DNA of 64,000 nucleotides from an uncultured Gammaproteobacteria bacterium (GTDB lineage Bacteria > Pseudomonadota > Gammaproteobacteria > Pseudomonadales > Ketobacteraceae). How positions within the stretch are numbered: position 1 is the first letter of the stretch; each line of letters begins with the position of its first letter. The stretch lies in the NCBI GenBank assembly GCA_913063125.1, contig CAJXZM010000006.1, positions 1 through 64,000 of the forward strand, in the 5' to 3' direction. Below are positions 8,784 through 16,600 of the stretch, piece after piece. The position numbers were made by a program, and so were the translations under genes. The notes under the pieces were generated by a model, which saw only the letters and a program-made list of their open reading frames with translations, was not told the DNA's origin and did no database searches.

Positions 8784-11150
8784 ATGATTAGTAGCGTATC
8801 CACTTTTCTAATACAACAACGAACCCGGTTGTCGATTTCCGCATTCCTACTAATACTGGCCTCAGGGTGTGGTGCCACATTTCTGGAATTAAAAACACAT
8901 TACAGTGTGTTTTTTGATAAAACAGACGAGAACTTAGTCGCCCATCAATCACTAGAAAACAAATTCACCCAAGCAGACAACGTCTTCTTTCTTATTCATA
9001 CGAGTGACGATAGTATTTTTACGAAAGACACATTAAAGGCAATTCATAATCTGACTCAAAAATCATGGGAGTTACCCTATTCGGTAAGAGTAGACTCTAT
9101 TACCAACTATCATCACGTCACATCAGAAGACAGTACGTTAACCATTAATCCACTCTATGATGGTGATACAGAATATAATCAGGAAAGCATTAACAACATC
9201 AGTAATATTGCTTTAAACCAAACAGAATTATTAAAAACATTTATATCAAAAGACGGTAACTACACCGGAGTCAATGTCAATGTTTCACTTCCATACGCTA
9301 GTGAAACAGCTGCTGCTGAAGTTACTTATGCGGCTAGAGAACTAAAGGCAAGTATTCTTTCAAAGCACCCTCAACTAGACATCGATATTATCGGGCAAGT
9401 CCCTTTTAACTGGGCATTCAATGAAATGGCAATGGCAGATGGGGAAACGCTTTTTCCCATTATGTTCGGGTTAATGTTTCTAATACTAACGTATTTCTAT
9501 AGAACAACCGCAGCCATTGCAGGAACCTTATCAATTATATCCACAAGCAGCATAATTGCATTCGGCATGGGAGGATGGCTTGGTTATAGTGTAAATGCTG
9601 TCAATCTTGTCGCAGGCATTATAATTATGACCGTAGCCGTCGCAGATTGCGTACACATACTCAATGAGTATTATCCCGCCATCATCGCAGGAAAATCGAA
9701 AAACGATGCTCTAGAGCACAGCTTTAGTATTAACTTATGGCCAATCACCATTACTAGCCTTACCACTGCCATAGGATTCCTGGGACTAAACTTTAGTGCA
9801 TCTCCCGTTTTTCGAGAATTAGGCAACATTACCGCCATTGGTGTAATTGCGGCATGGGGGCTCACATTTTTACTTTTACCCTATCTTCTACTTAAACTAA
9901 CAAACCAAAAGAGTATTCAAAACATAAAGATAAATAAAGGGCATCGATTCTCATCTGGCTGGATCGAAACGAAATTGCCACAATATATCAAAAACACCAA
10001 AACATCCTATTTGGTAAGTACATTGGCCATTGTCACTCTCACCATCGCATGCCTTCCTCTTAATAAACTTGATGAACGCGTACTTACTTATTTTGATGAA
10101 GATGTACCTTTTAGAGCCGCTGTCGAAAAAGTACAAGACAAACTATTGGGTTTTGATCGTATTGCCTTCAGTTTTAACACACATCAGTCCTACGGAATAA
10201 ATGACCCTCTATTCCTCAGTCAAACATCGAATTTCGTTGAATGGGCGAGAAGCCAACCAGAAGTCACACAAGTTATCAGTTACACCGATACGCTGAAAAA
10301 TATCAACATGGTCATGCAAGATAACCAAGCTGAATCCTACTCCCTACCCGCTACAAGCGAGGAAGCAGGACAACTCTTACTAACCTATGAGCTATCACTT
10401 CCTTTTGGTGCGGACCTAAATCACCTAATTGACCACCAGAAAGAAGCGCTGAGAATCAGTGTTGGACTAACATCTCAGTCTGCAAATACCCTCATCGACT
10501 TTGAAAATAGAGCCCAGAATTGGCTCAGCGAAAATATGGCTGAGAATTTTGATATATCTCCTGGCGCCAGCGTTTCAATGATGTTTGCACATTTAGGGGC
10601 AAACAATATAGACAGTATGATTACCGGCAACATTATTGTCACAATACTTGTTACACTTTCTCTAATTATAATTCTCGGCTCTTTAAAGTTTGGCCTGCTA
10701 ACGTTATTACCCAATATAGTGCCTGCACTTATGGCCTTTGGTATTTGGGGTGTTTTTGTAGGAGAAATCAACATGGCTGTTGCTGTTGTATTCTGCCTTA
10801 CGCTGGGCATAGTTGTTGATGACACCGTTCACTTCACGTCAAAATACCTCTATGGGCGACGAAACCTTAAATTACAACCTGTTCAGGCGATGGAATTTGC
10901 CTATCGTAGAGTAGGAAAGGCTCTACTGATTACCACTATCACATTGGTTACAGGTTTCTTAGTACTCTGTTTCTCTTCGCTTAAAGTAAACTCTGCCATG
11001 GGTATATTAGTGGCGATGACAATATTTATTGCTTTTATATTTGATCTTTTTGTTTTCCCTAGACTGCTTGTTTTGGTTGATTCTAAAGAAAGCCGGAGCG
11101 TACATGGCGAGGAAAAAAACCTTTCTGAGACCAATATAGCGAACGGATAA
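8784..11150 (+). CDS. MMPL/RND-family exporter
   Basis: 788 residues with the classical two-fold RND layout: one N-terminal transmembrane helix, a large periplasmic loop (about 40-220), five helices (about 225-375), then a second helix, loop (about 430-610) and five helices (about 618-770). Family motifs are VNLVAGIIIMTVAVADCVHILNEY in the first half and LGIVVDDTVHFTSKY in the second. The paired Asp residues in these helices carry protons in RND pumps. The relatives are MMPL and HpnN-type lipid carriers, so it probably moves the lipid-like cluster product across or out of the inner membrane. A GGAGC ribosome site precedes the ATG. It reads divergently from the leftward operon. Confidence 0.88.
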   Translation: MISSVSTFLIQQRTRLSISAFLLILASGCGATFLELKTHYSVFFDKTDENLVAHQSLENKFTQADNVFFLIHTSDDSIFTKDTLKAIHNLTQKSWELPYSVRVDSITNYHHVTSEDSTLTINPLYDGDTEYNQESINNISNIALNQTELLKTFISKDGNYTGVNVNVSLPYASETAAAEVTYAARELKASILSKHPQLDIDIIGQVPFNWAFNEMAMADGETLFPIMFGLMFLILTYFYRTTAAIAGTLSIISTSSIIAFGMGGWLGYSVNAVNLVAGIIIMTVAVADCVHILNEYYPAIIAGKSKNDALEHSFSINLWPITITSLTTAIGFLGLNFSASPVFRELGNITAIGVIAAWGLTFLLLPYLLLKLTNQKSIQNIKINKGHRFSSGWIETKLPQYIKNTKTSYLVSTLAIVTLTIACLPLNKLDERVLTYFDEDVPFRAAVEKVQDKLLGFDRIAFSFNTHQSYGINDPLFLSQTSNFVEWARSQPEVTQVISYTDTLKNINMVMQDNQAESYSLPATSEEAGQLLLTYELSLPFGADLNHLIDHQKEALRISVGLTSQSANTLIDFENRAQNWLSENMAENFDISPGASVSMMFAHLGANNIDSMITGNIIVTILVTLSLIIILGSLKFGLLTLLPNIVPALMAFGIWGVFVGEINMAVAVVFCLTLGIVVDDTVHFTSKYLYGRRNLKLQPVQAMEFAYRRVGKALLITTITLVTGFLVLCFSSLKVNSAMGILVAMTIFIAFIFDLFVFPRLLVLVDSKESRSVHGEEKNLSETNIANG

Positions 11151-11185
11151 CCACACTAAAACTAGAGATATAGATACAAGAAAAA

Positions 11186-11222
11186 GCACCCCGTCACGTA
11201 ATCATTAATTACGAGACGGTGC
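11186..11222. terminator. Strong hairpin between converging genes
   Basis: GCACC(C)CGTC(A)CGTAAT pairs with ATTACG(A)GACGGTGC around a five-base loop. On the minus strand it is followed by a T-run (the AAGAAAAA before 11186), which fits a factor-independent terminator for the acyltransferase gene at 11288-12580. It probably also ends the exporter transcript from the other side. Confidence 0.8.
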
Positions 11223-11287
11223 ATTAAATTATGTGGCAGAACATTAAGTAAAGTCGAAAACAATACTAGGAAGCCTAAGCTTAACTA

Positions 11288-12580
11288 TTAGCAATAGAAG
11301 ATATTTTCTTTAAGTGATCGTACGGTAGCATTAAACCATGCGTCGATATCTTTCGGAGAGAATGCCATGTGCGTGGCGCACATTTCCAAAGACAAATGAC
11401 CATTGATGATAGTCGATGCTACAAATACTGTTTGAGACTTAGTGTGACCAGAAATCGACTCTACTACTTTATGTGTATAAGGTCGGTTTTGATCTCGAAC
11501 ATGTGAATAGATAAAGGTGAAACGTTCGAACAAACTACGTTTTGATGTTTTAACCAGTGTTCCGTTATAGACATGATTCTCCAGGAAACGATGGCTCGGA
11601 ACGATAAGAGATGACATAGCAAGCAAGGACATCGGACCACCGGCTCTAGCTTCGTCATAAACCTTGCGTATTTGATCAACCAAAGGCTGATCACGAACAA
11701 CTTGTTGGATGTAGGGGTTTATTAGACAACCAGGTGCGAGATCATCCGCATGCTCAAACAACTGACTGACATCTGACGCAATACCGAACTGTTGACGCGT
11801 CTTTTCAGGATACAGTTCAAACAGCGCACTTGATAATGCTCTATGCACAAAGGCTGCTGTACTAAGGTCAACAGATTTTGATGCGATTAAAATATCTTCG
11901 GTTTCGGAGATAGTAAAATGATAATTGGCAACATGTGAACCCGTTGAAAGCGGATCTGGAACTTTGTTGCGACTGATGTCAACGGTTTGGTTTTTATTGT
12001 TCAACCCTGCTTTAGCTGCGAGTTTTGCGAAATGGGCCATACCACGCCATGCCAATCCAAATTTATTGGCTGGCTCGCCTGGTTTATTCCAATGCACAGG
12101 AGCCATATCTGGATTAACAACCGTTTTAGTTTGCGTGGGATTGTTTTCGTAATACAAGCGGCACCACTGATCTAACCATGAAAACGCAGTCCGCCCGTCC
12201 GCGAATACATGGCTAATGAGAAATACAATAGTACGTGAGTCAATATGACGAATTCGAATAGGAAAAGATTCGTTGATAGGAAAAAAACTTGAATAAACCG
12301 CTTCAAGAGAATGATACGTATTTTGTTCTTTTTCCTCTTGAAATAGAAAGTCATGGGATTTTTTGTCATCCAAAAAAAACCACTCGTATCTTTTTCGAGC
12401 TGTTACATAAGTGTACTTTGTGGAGATAGCGGGATACAAATAAATCAATGATTTATAGGCGCTCCAAGAAACTGACAAATCGACATCGGACTTTAACTTT
12501 AAGGTTAATACAATATCATTTGCTTTTGCGGCCTTTTCAAATCCGCAATAAAAAACACTTGGAAAACTATGCATAGCCAT
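11288..12580 (-). CDS. HxxxDG acyltransferase of the condensation/PapA/WS-DGAT superfamily
   Basis: 430 residues. The catalytic motif H124-VFA-D128-G129 sits at the usual place after an N-terminal half of alternating strands and helices. The C-terminal half carries the expected GHTKSQTVFVASTIINGHLSLE strand pair, where such enzymes form the channel. These stand-alone enzymes make esters or amides from acyl-CoA or carrier-bound acyl groups. It has a good AAGGAG ribosome site and starts only about 35 bp from the divergent Rieske operon. A second, distant member of the superfamily is encoded at 14740-15933. Confidence 0.8.
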   Translation of the reverse strand: MAMHSFPSVFYCGFEKAAKANDIVLTLKLKSDVDLSVSWSAYKSLIYLYPAISTKYTYVTARKRYEWFFLDDKKSHDFLFQEEKEQNTYHSLEAVYSSFFPINESFPIRIRHIDSRTIVFLISHVFADGRTAFSWLDQWCRLYYENNPTQTKTVVNPDMAPVHWNKPGEPANKFGLAWRGMAHFAKLAAKAGLNNKNQTVDISRNKVPDPLSTGSHVANYHFTISETEDILIASKSVDLSTAAFVHRALSSALFELYPEKTRQQFGIASDVSQLFEHADDLAPGCLINPYIQQVVRDQPLVDQIRKVYDEARAGGPMSLLAMSSLIVPSHRFLENHVYNGTLVKTSKRSLFERFTFIYSHVRDQNRPYTHKVVESISGHTKSQTVFVASTIINGHLSLEMCATHMAFSPKDIDAWFNATVRSLKENIFYC

Positions 12581-12615
12581 ACTGCTCCTTGGGAAATATT
12601 AGGATCGCAATAGTA
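12581..12615. promoter_or_regulatory. Very short divergent promoter region
   Basis: The acyltransferase ATG (12580, leftward) and the Rieske start (12616 or a later ATG, rightward) are separated by about 35 bp. This is too little for two independent promoters without overlap into coding sequence. AAGGAG for the leftward gene is the complement of 12585-12590. Either promoters lie inside the opposing genes, or the true Rieske start is one of the later ATGs (12646 or 12670). Confidence 0.5.
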
Positions 12616-13731
12616 ATGGCAGAGAATAAATTAGGCTATAAAAATATGGAAATTGATTTAGAAAACAATATGTCTATCGATAAAATTGAAAATGTGGAGC
12701 CAATTGAGAATTTAAAGAGAAAAATCAACATAGGTAAGCTAAACGCGCCACCAAAAGCATGGTACTACCTGGGAACAGTAAAAAGCATAAAAACAACACC
12801 AACCCCTTTTTCACCATGGGGAAAACCGTTAATCGCTTATAGAAATAAAGAAGGCATTGTTGCCCAATATCGTCATTGTATTCACATGAACACAGACTTG
12901 GCAAAGGGTTCTGTTGTGAATGGTAATATTACTTGCCCAATGCACGCGTGGAAATTTGACAAAAATGGAAAGTGTACAGATATCCCTGGGGGTAATCACA
13001 ACGAATGTACATTACGTCTACCTACATTCCCTACACACATCGTAGGTGGTCACGCCTTTGTCTATAAGCAAACAATCAAACGTGGAGAAACGCCTCCTAC
13101 AATGCCTTTTCCTGCGTTCGAAGACCTTGGCTGGGATGATTTTGAAATTGGAAAAGGGATCGATTTTTTAAGTGATTCTCCCTGGTATCTAATAACGGCA
13201 AACGGCTTCGACATATGCCACTTTGAATTTGTCCATGGAAGGGTTCCATTAATAAAATCAAAAATAAACTTCAACTCGAACAACCACTGTAGCATTAATC
13301 ACAATTACAAGAACATTAGCCAGACTTGGTTTGATAGGCTTGTCCGCTACGTCTACGGTGAAAAAATGAGTCTTAATTATAACGTCTTTAATGGCAATAT
13401 GATTTTGTCTCGAACCGGAATGAATGGAAAATCTAACTATATGTGTGCCAACGTACAGCCCCTCGATAGTGAACGTTCAAAAATCACTATTTTCCCTCTA
13501 ACACCAAAAACTATAGCAATCAAACAAATACCGATTCTAAAACACATTGGAAATTTTATCCGGAGAATTATCATTCGCCAATTTTTTCTTGCCGAACTTC
13601 GATCAATAAAAAGCGTAAGGCTACTTCCGGAAAACTTAATGGAATCAGATAGAGTCGTTACTCAATACTTTCACTGGCTATCAACAGCCATGCACAAATC
13701 AACTACTAAGGAGGAAACTCATGAAAAATGA
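12616..13731 (+). CDS. Rieske non-haem iron oxygenase (second)
   Basis: 371 residues from the ATG at 12616. An upstream TTG at 12589 is possible but would nearly abut the divergent gene; the conserved part begins about 40 residues in. Rieske ligands are C88-x-H90 and C107-x2-H110 (CIH and CPMH). The mononuclear iron triad is D199-x2-H202-x4-H207 within NGFDICHFEFVH. The context GKLNAPPKAWYYLG is typical of Rieske oxygenases acting on lipids or sterols. It is the first gene of a three-gene operon whose members overlap. It is clearly different from the Rieske protein at 4588-5721, so two oxidation steps are expected. No reductase is adjacent. Confidence 0.88.
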   Translation: MAENKLGYKNMEIDLENNMSIDKIENVEPIENLKRKINIGKLNAPPKAWYYLGTVKSIKTTPTPFSPWGKPLIAYRNKEGIVAQYRHCIHMNTDLAKGSVVNGNITCPMHAWKFDKNGKCTDIPGGNHNECTLRLPTFPTHIVGGHAFVYKQTIKRGETPPTMPFPAFEDLGWDDFEIGKGIDFLSDSPWYLITANGFDICHFEFVHGRVPLIKSKINFNSNNHCSINHNYKNISQTWFDRLVRYVYGEKMSLNYNVFNGNMILSRTGMNGKSNYMCANVQPLDSERSKITIFPLTPKTIAIKQIPILKHIGNFIRRIIIRQFFLAELRSIKSVRLLPENLMESDRVVTQYFHWLSTAMHKSTTKEETHEK

Positions 13732-14746
13732 ATTAGACGGAATCGACATTAGCATTCCCAAGAATTTAAACATTGCAATTGCACTTACGGCAGCATGCGT
13801 ATCAATTTCATGTTTATATATCGCCAGCCATGCACAAAGCTGGGTAATTGTCCTAATTGCAGCCATTGCATTCTCTTTTGTTAACAACACTCTATTTTCG
13901 TTGATGCATGACGCCGCCCACTTTGTACTTCATCCAAACCGAAAAATCAATCATGCATTGGGCATGTTTATATCAGGTTTTTTTCCAACTGGATTTACAT
14001 TCCAGAGAATTAGTCATCTCAACCACCATAGAAATAATAGAACCGACGTCGAAATGTTTGAAGCTTACTATCCAAATGACAATAAGATATTAAAGTCAAT
14101 ACAGTGGTATGGGCTTCTTCTTGGCGGATACTGGCCAATGTATATGGTGGCCTTAGTACTCTATACACTATTTCCAACTTTACTTTTTAATAGCATTCTT
14201 AGAAACACCGATAACAAAGCAATAAAACACACTGGGGCTGATGCATATATAAAATTATTTGAAAATAATCCAAAAACCCCTCAAATTAAGGCTGAAATAG
14301 TTTATTCGTTCTCATTCCAAGCTGCTCTGTGCTACTTACTTGACTACAGTTTATGGCCTGTTGCATTCTGTTATTGGGTATTCTCTCTTAATTGGGGAGC
14401 TTTACAGTACGCAGATCATGCCTATACCAAGCGAGATATTCGTTATGGTGCTTGGAACCTCAACGTTAACCCAGTGGTACGTTACATTTTCCTTAATTAC
14501 CACTTTCACCTCGTTCACCACGTCTACCCTTATGTGCCTTGGATTCACCTTGGAAAATTTGTTGACAATGTTGGTGACAACGGTATTCGTCCAACATTCA
14601 TGAGTATTTACTTGAAAATGTGGAAAGGCCCTCGCTTAACAACCGAAAAGTCCCCTAACGAACTAGACTTGGAATTTAAAGAACTACTTGAAAATGGTTT
14701 AGTAACTGAGCCCAATAAAAACAACACCGAGGCCCCCTCATGCTAG
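13721..14746 (+). CDS. Membrane fatty-acid desaturase-type di-iron enzyme
   Basis: 341 residues. The three histidine boxes are present: H63DAAH67, H99LNHH103 and H263LVHH267. Several transmembrane helices lie between them. Such enzymes introduce a double bond or hydroxyl into a lipid chain at the membrane. An AAGGAGG ribosome site (13709-13715) lies inside the end of the Rieske gene, which it overlaps by 11 bp. The next gene starts within its last codons (ATGCTAG), so the three are translationally coupled. Confidence 0.88.
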   Translation: MKNELDGIDISIPKNLNIAIALTAACVSISCLYIASHAQSWVIVLIAAIAFSFVNNTLFSLMHDAAHFVLHPNRKINHALGMFISGFFPTGFTFQRISHLNHHRNNRTDVEMFEAYYPNDNKILKSIQWYGLLLGGYWPMYMVALVLYTLFPTLLFNSILRNTDNKAIKHTGADAYIKLFENNPKTPQIKAEIVYSFSFQAALCYLLDYSLWPVAFCYWVFSLNWGALQYADHAYTKRDIRYGAWNLNVNPVVRYIFLNYHFHLVHHVYPYVPWIHLGKFVDNVGDNGIRPTFMSIYLKMWKGPRLTTEKSPNELDLEFKELLENGLVTEPNKNNTEAPSC

Positions 14747-15933
14747 CAAGTAAAGAAGACTTGGTATTTCCAGCACTAGACACAAAAGATAGGTCTACTG
14801 ATTGTCTTGTTATTCTAGAGCTAGATCCAAATCGTTTTACCGATCACAAAGAACTAGCGGCGAAACTTATCGCCGCCACTCTGCGAATAAAAAATAGAAT
14901 GCCGAAAAATAGGCAATTATTGGTAGGTAAGCACTGGGTCGATGGGGAAAATTTTAACGGTACGTTAGATACTGTAATTTGTAATGACATCCATGTCGCT
15001 ATAGAAATATGGATTAATCAGCCCCTTAATACATCCAATTGTTTTTGGTCTCAAAAGCTGTTCGTTGATGAGGGTAACCGTAAAATTAGCTACTCCCTTC
15101 GAGCACACCATTCCTTCTCAGATGGAACCAGTATGAGTAGTATTGCTGAGGCAATATTACTGGACGCTCTTAGTCCTATAGAATCCAGAACTAAGTTTGA
15201 CGAACCTGTCACCACATTAAAATTTGAAGAAAAAAAACCCAAGAACCCCTTTTTGCCATCCAGCTATGTACAACCTATCACTAAAGATGGAAAAATATCT
15301 GGATCCAGGAGATTTCATTCAATTGTCCTAAGCAAGGATTTCCTAATTGACCTACCTGAAGAGGTTTCTCAAGTTGGGTTGAATAACTACGTTATCTCCA
15401 GCTGCTTATTGGGATTAAAGGGCGCTAAGATTGCCATATCACAAGACTATGGTGTTTGCATTCCTATCAGTATACGAGAAAAAGATAGCCAAGGTGTTGG
15501 CAATGGTGCTAGCCGAATCATATTATTCGACAAGCCTGGCGCGAATATTTATGAGCTCGCCAAATATTTCAAAAAACAACTGAGTTGGAATTACAAAAAT
15601 GGCGGTTGGCACTTCCCAGATATCCCGATAAAATGGATACCGCTTTTCATCTTCAATCTTTTGATTAAAATAAGCATGCGAATTAAGCGCGCACACAGAG
15701 GCAGCTTTATATTCACAGGATTTGATGGTACGTCCGTTAAATCCAATGTGCCTGGCGTAAAAGACGCCATATGCATTGGGCCACTAACACGAAATTATTC
15801 ATTGATTCTGTCCCCTGTTTATTTCCCAGACAAAATAAACCTAATTGCCACCTATAATGATGGATGTTTTACAGAAGAAGATATAACGCATCTATTGGAA
15901 TGTATTTCAGAAACCTTTCATAGCCATATTTAG
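14740..15933 (+). CDS. WS/DGAT-like HxxxDG acyltransferase
   Basis: 397 residues. Active-site motif H123-H124-SFS-D128-G129. The C-terminal segment SNVPGVKDAICIGPL resembles the conserved SNVPGP strand of wax-ester synthase/diacylglycerol acyltransferases. It is shorter than usual for that family (about 450) and the chain is A/T-rich in codon use. It probably esterifies or amidates the desaturated or oxidised intermediate made by its operon partners. It starts inside the desaturase gene. Confidence 0.8.
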   Translation: MLASKEDLVFPALDTKDRSTDCLVILELDPNRFTDHKELAAKLIAATLRIKNRMPKNRQLLVGKHWVDGENFNGTLDTVICNDIHVAIEIWINQPLNTSNCFWSQKLFVDEGNRKISYSLRAHHSFSDGTSMSSIAEAILLDALSPIESRTKFDEPVTTLKFEEKKPKNPFLPSSYVQPITKDGKISGSRRFHSIVLSKDFLIDLPEEVSQVGLNNYVISSCLLGLKGAKIAISQDYGVCIPISIREKDSQGVGNGASRIILFDKPGANIYELAKYFKKQLSWNYKNGGWHFPDIPIKWIPLFIFNLLIKISMRIKRAHRGSFIFTGFDGTSVKSNVPGVKDAICIGPLTRNYSLILSPVYFPDKINLIATYNDGCFTEEDITHLLECISETFHSHI

Positions 15934-15985
15934 AATAGCTACCGAGAGCCCGAATAGCTATCGAGCATATTCTATGCGTTATTTA

Positions 15986-16023
15986 GAGCTGTCTGCGGGT
16001 CAATTACAATTCCGAGACAGCTC
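15986..16023. terminator. Hairpin between converging genes
   Basis: Perfect 9-bp stem GAGCTGTCT / AGACAGCTC around a 20-base loop that itself holds a CGG/CCG pair. It lies after the stop at 15933 of the rightward operon and 6 bases beyond the stop at 16029 of the leftward membrane-protein gene, so it can serve both. Confidence 0.7.
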
Positions 16024-16028
16024 AGCAC

Positions 16029-16463
16029 TTAATGATTAAACTTCGAAATAGAAGCCGAATTCGTTAGGCTATAGGTATAACCAAAACAATACACTGTTGC
16101 CATCACTACCACAGGCATAAGCGTTAATAAAAGCTCAGGCGTACCAACAACTATATGGCCCATTAACATAAACATAAATGAACCAATAGAACCTACCCCC
16201 CCAACAATCAATATGGAGTACTTCCAATTTTTACATTTTTCATAGAGCCACTCAATGAATGCCGAACCAAAAAAAGTACTGATCGCACTCTGAAAACCTT
16301 GCGCTGCACCAGACATTAAGGCAACAGGCATGCCATGGTTAAAATTAGCATACATTGCCCAGCCCCCCCACAAACAAAAACCTATAATTGTCATACTTGC
16401 TAGTCTAAAGTGAAGATTTAAGTACCAATGAGATTTCAATCTATGCATGTATTTTTCCTTCAT
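16029..16463 (-). CDS. Small membrane protein, four predicted helices
   Basis: 144 residues with four hydrophobic segments (about 23-40, 44-62, 82-100 and 107-132) and charged ends. I do not recognise a family. It lies inside the putative biosynthetic cluster, downstream of the AsnB-like gene on the same strand with a gap of 137 bp, so it may be co-transcribed. A role in membrane anchoring or immunity of the product is conceivable but is not supported by any motif. Confidence 0.6.
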   Translation of the reverse strand: MKEKYMHRLKSHWYLNLHFRLASMTIIGFCLWGGWAMYANFNHGMPVALMSGAAQGFQSAISTFFGSAFIEWLYEKCKNWKYSILIVGGVGSIGSFMFMLMGHIVVGTPELLLTLMPVVVMATVYCFGYTYSLTNSASISKFNH

Positions 16464-16600
16464 ATTTTAGCGCTGTAAATATTCCGACTTTAACTACCTA
16501 CCTTTCCAACGCATTTTTCTAGTTTAATGTACGAAATAGAAGGCCAATGACGTACATGAGCTAAGTAAGCCCCGTGCTCTAAATGTCGTCAAATGAAATT

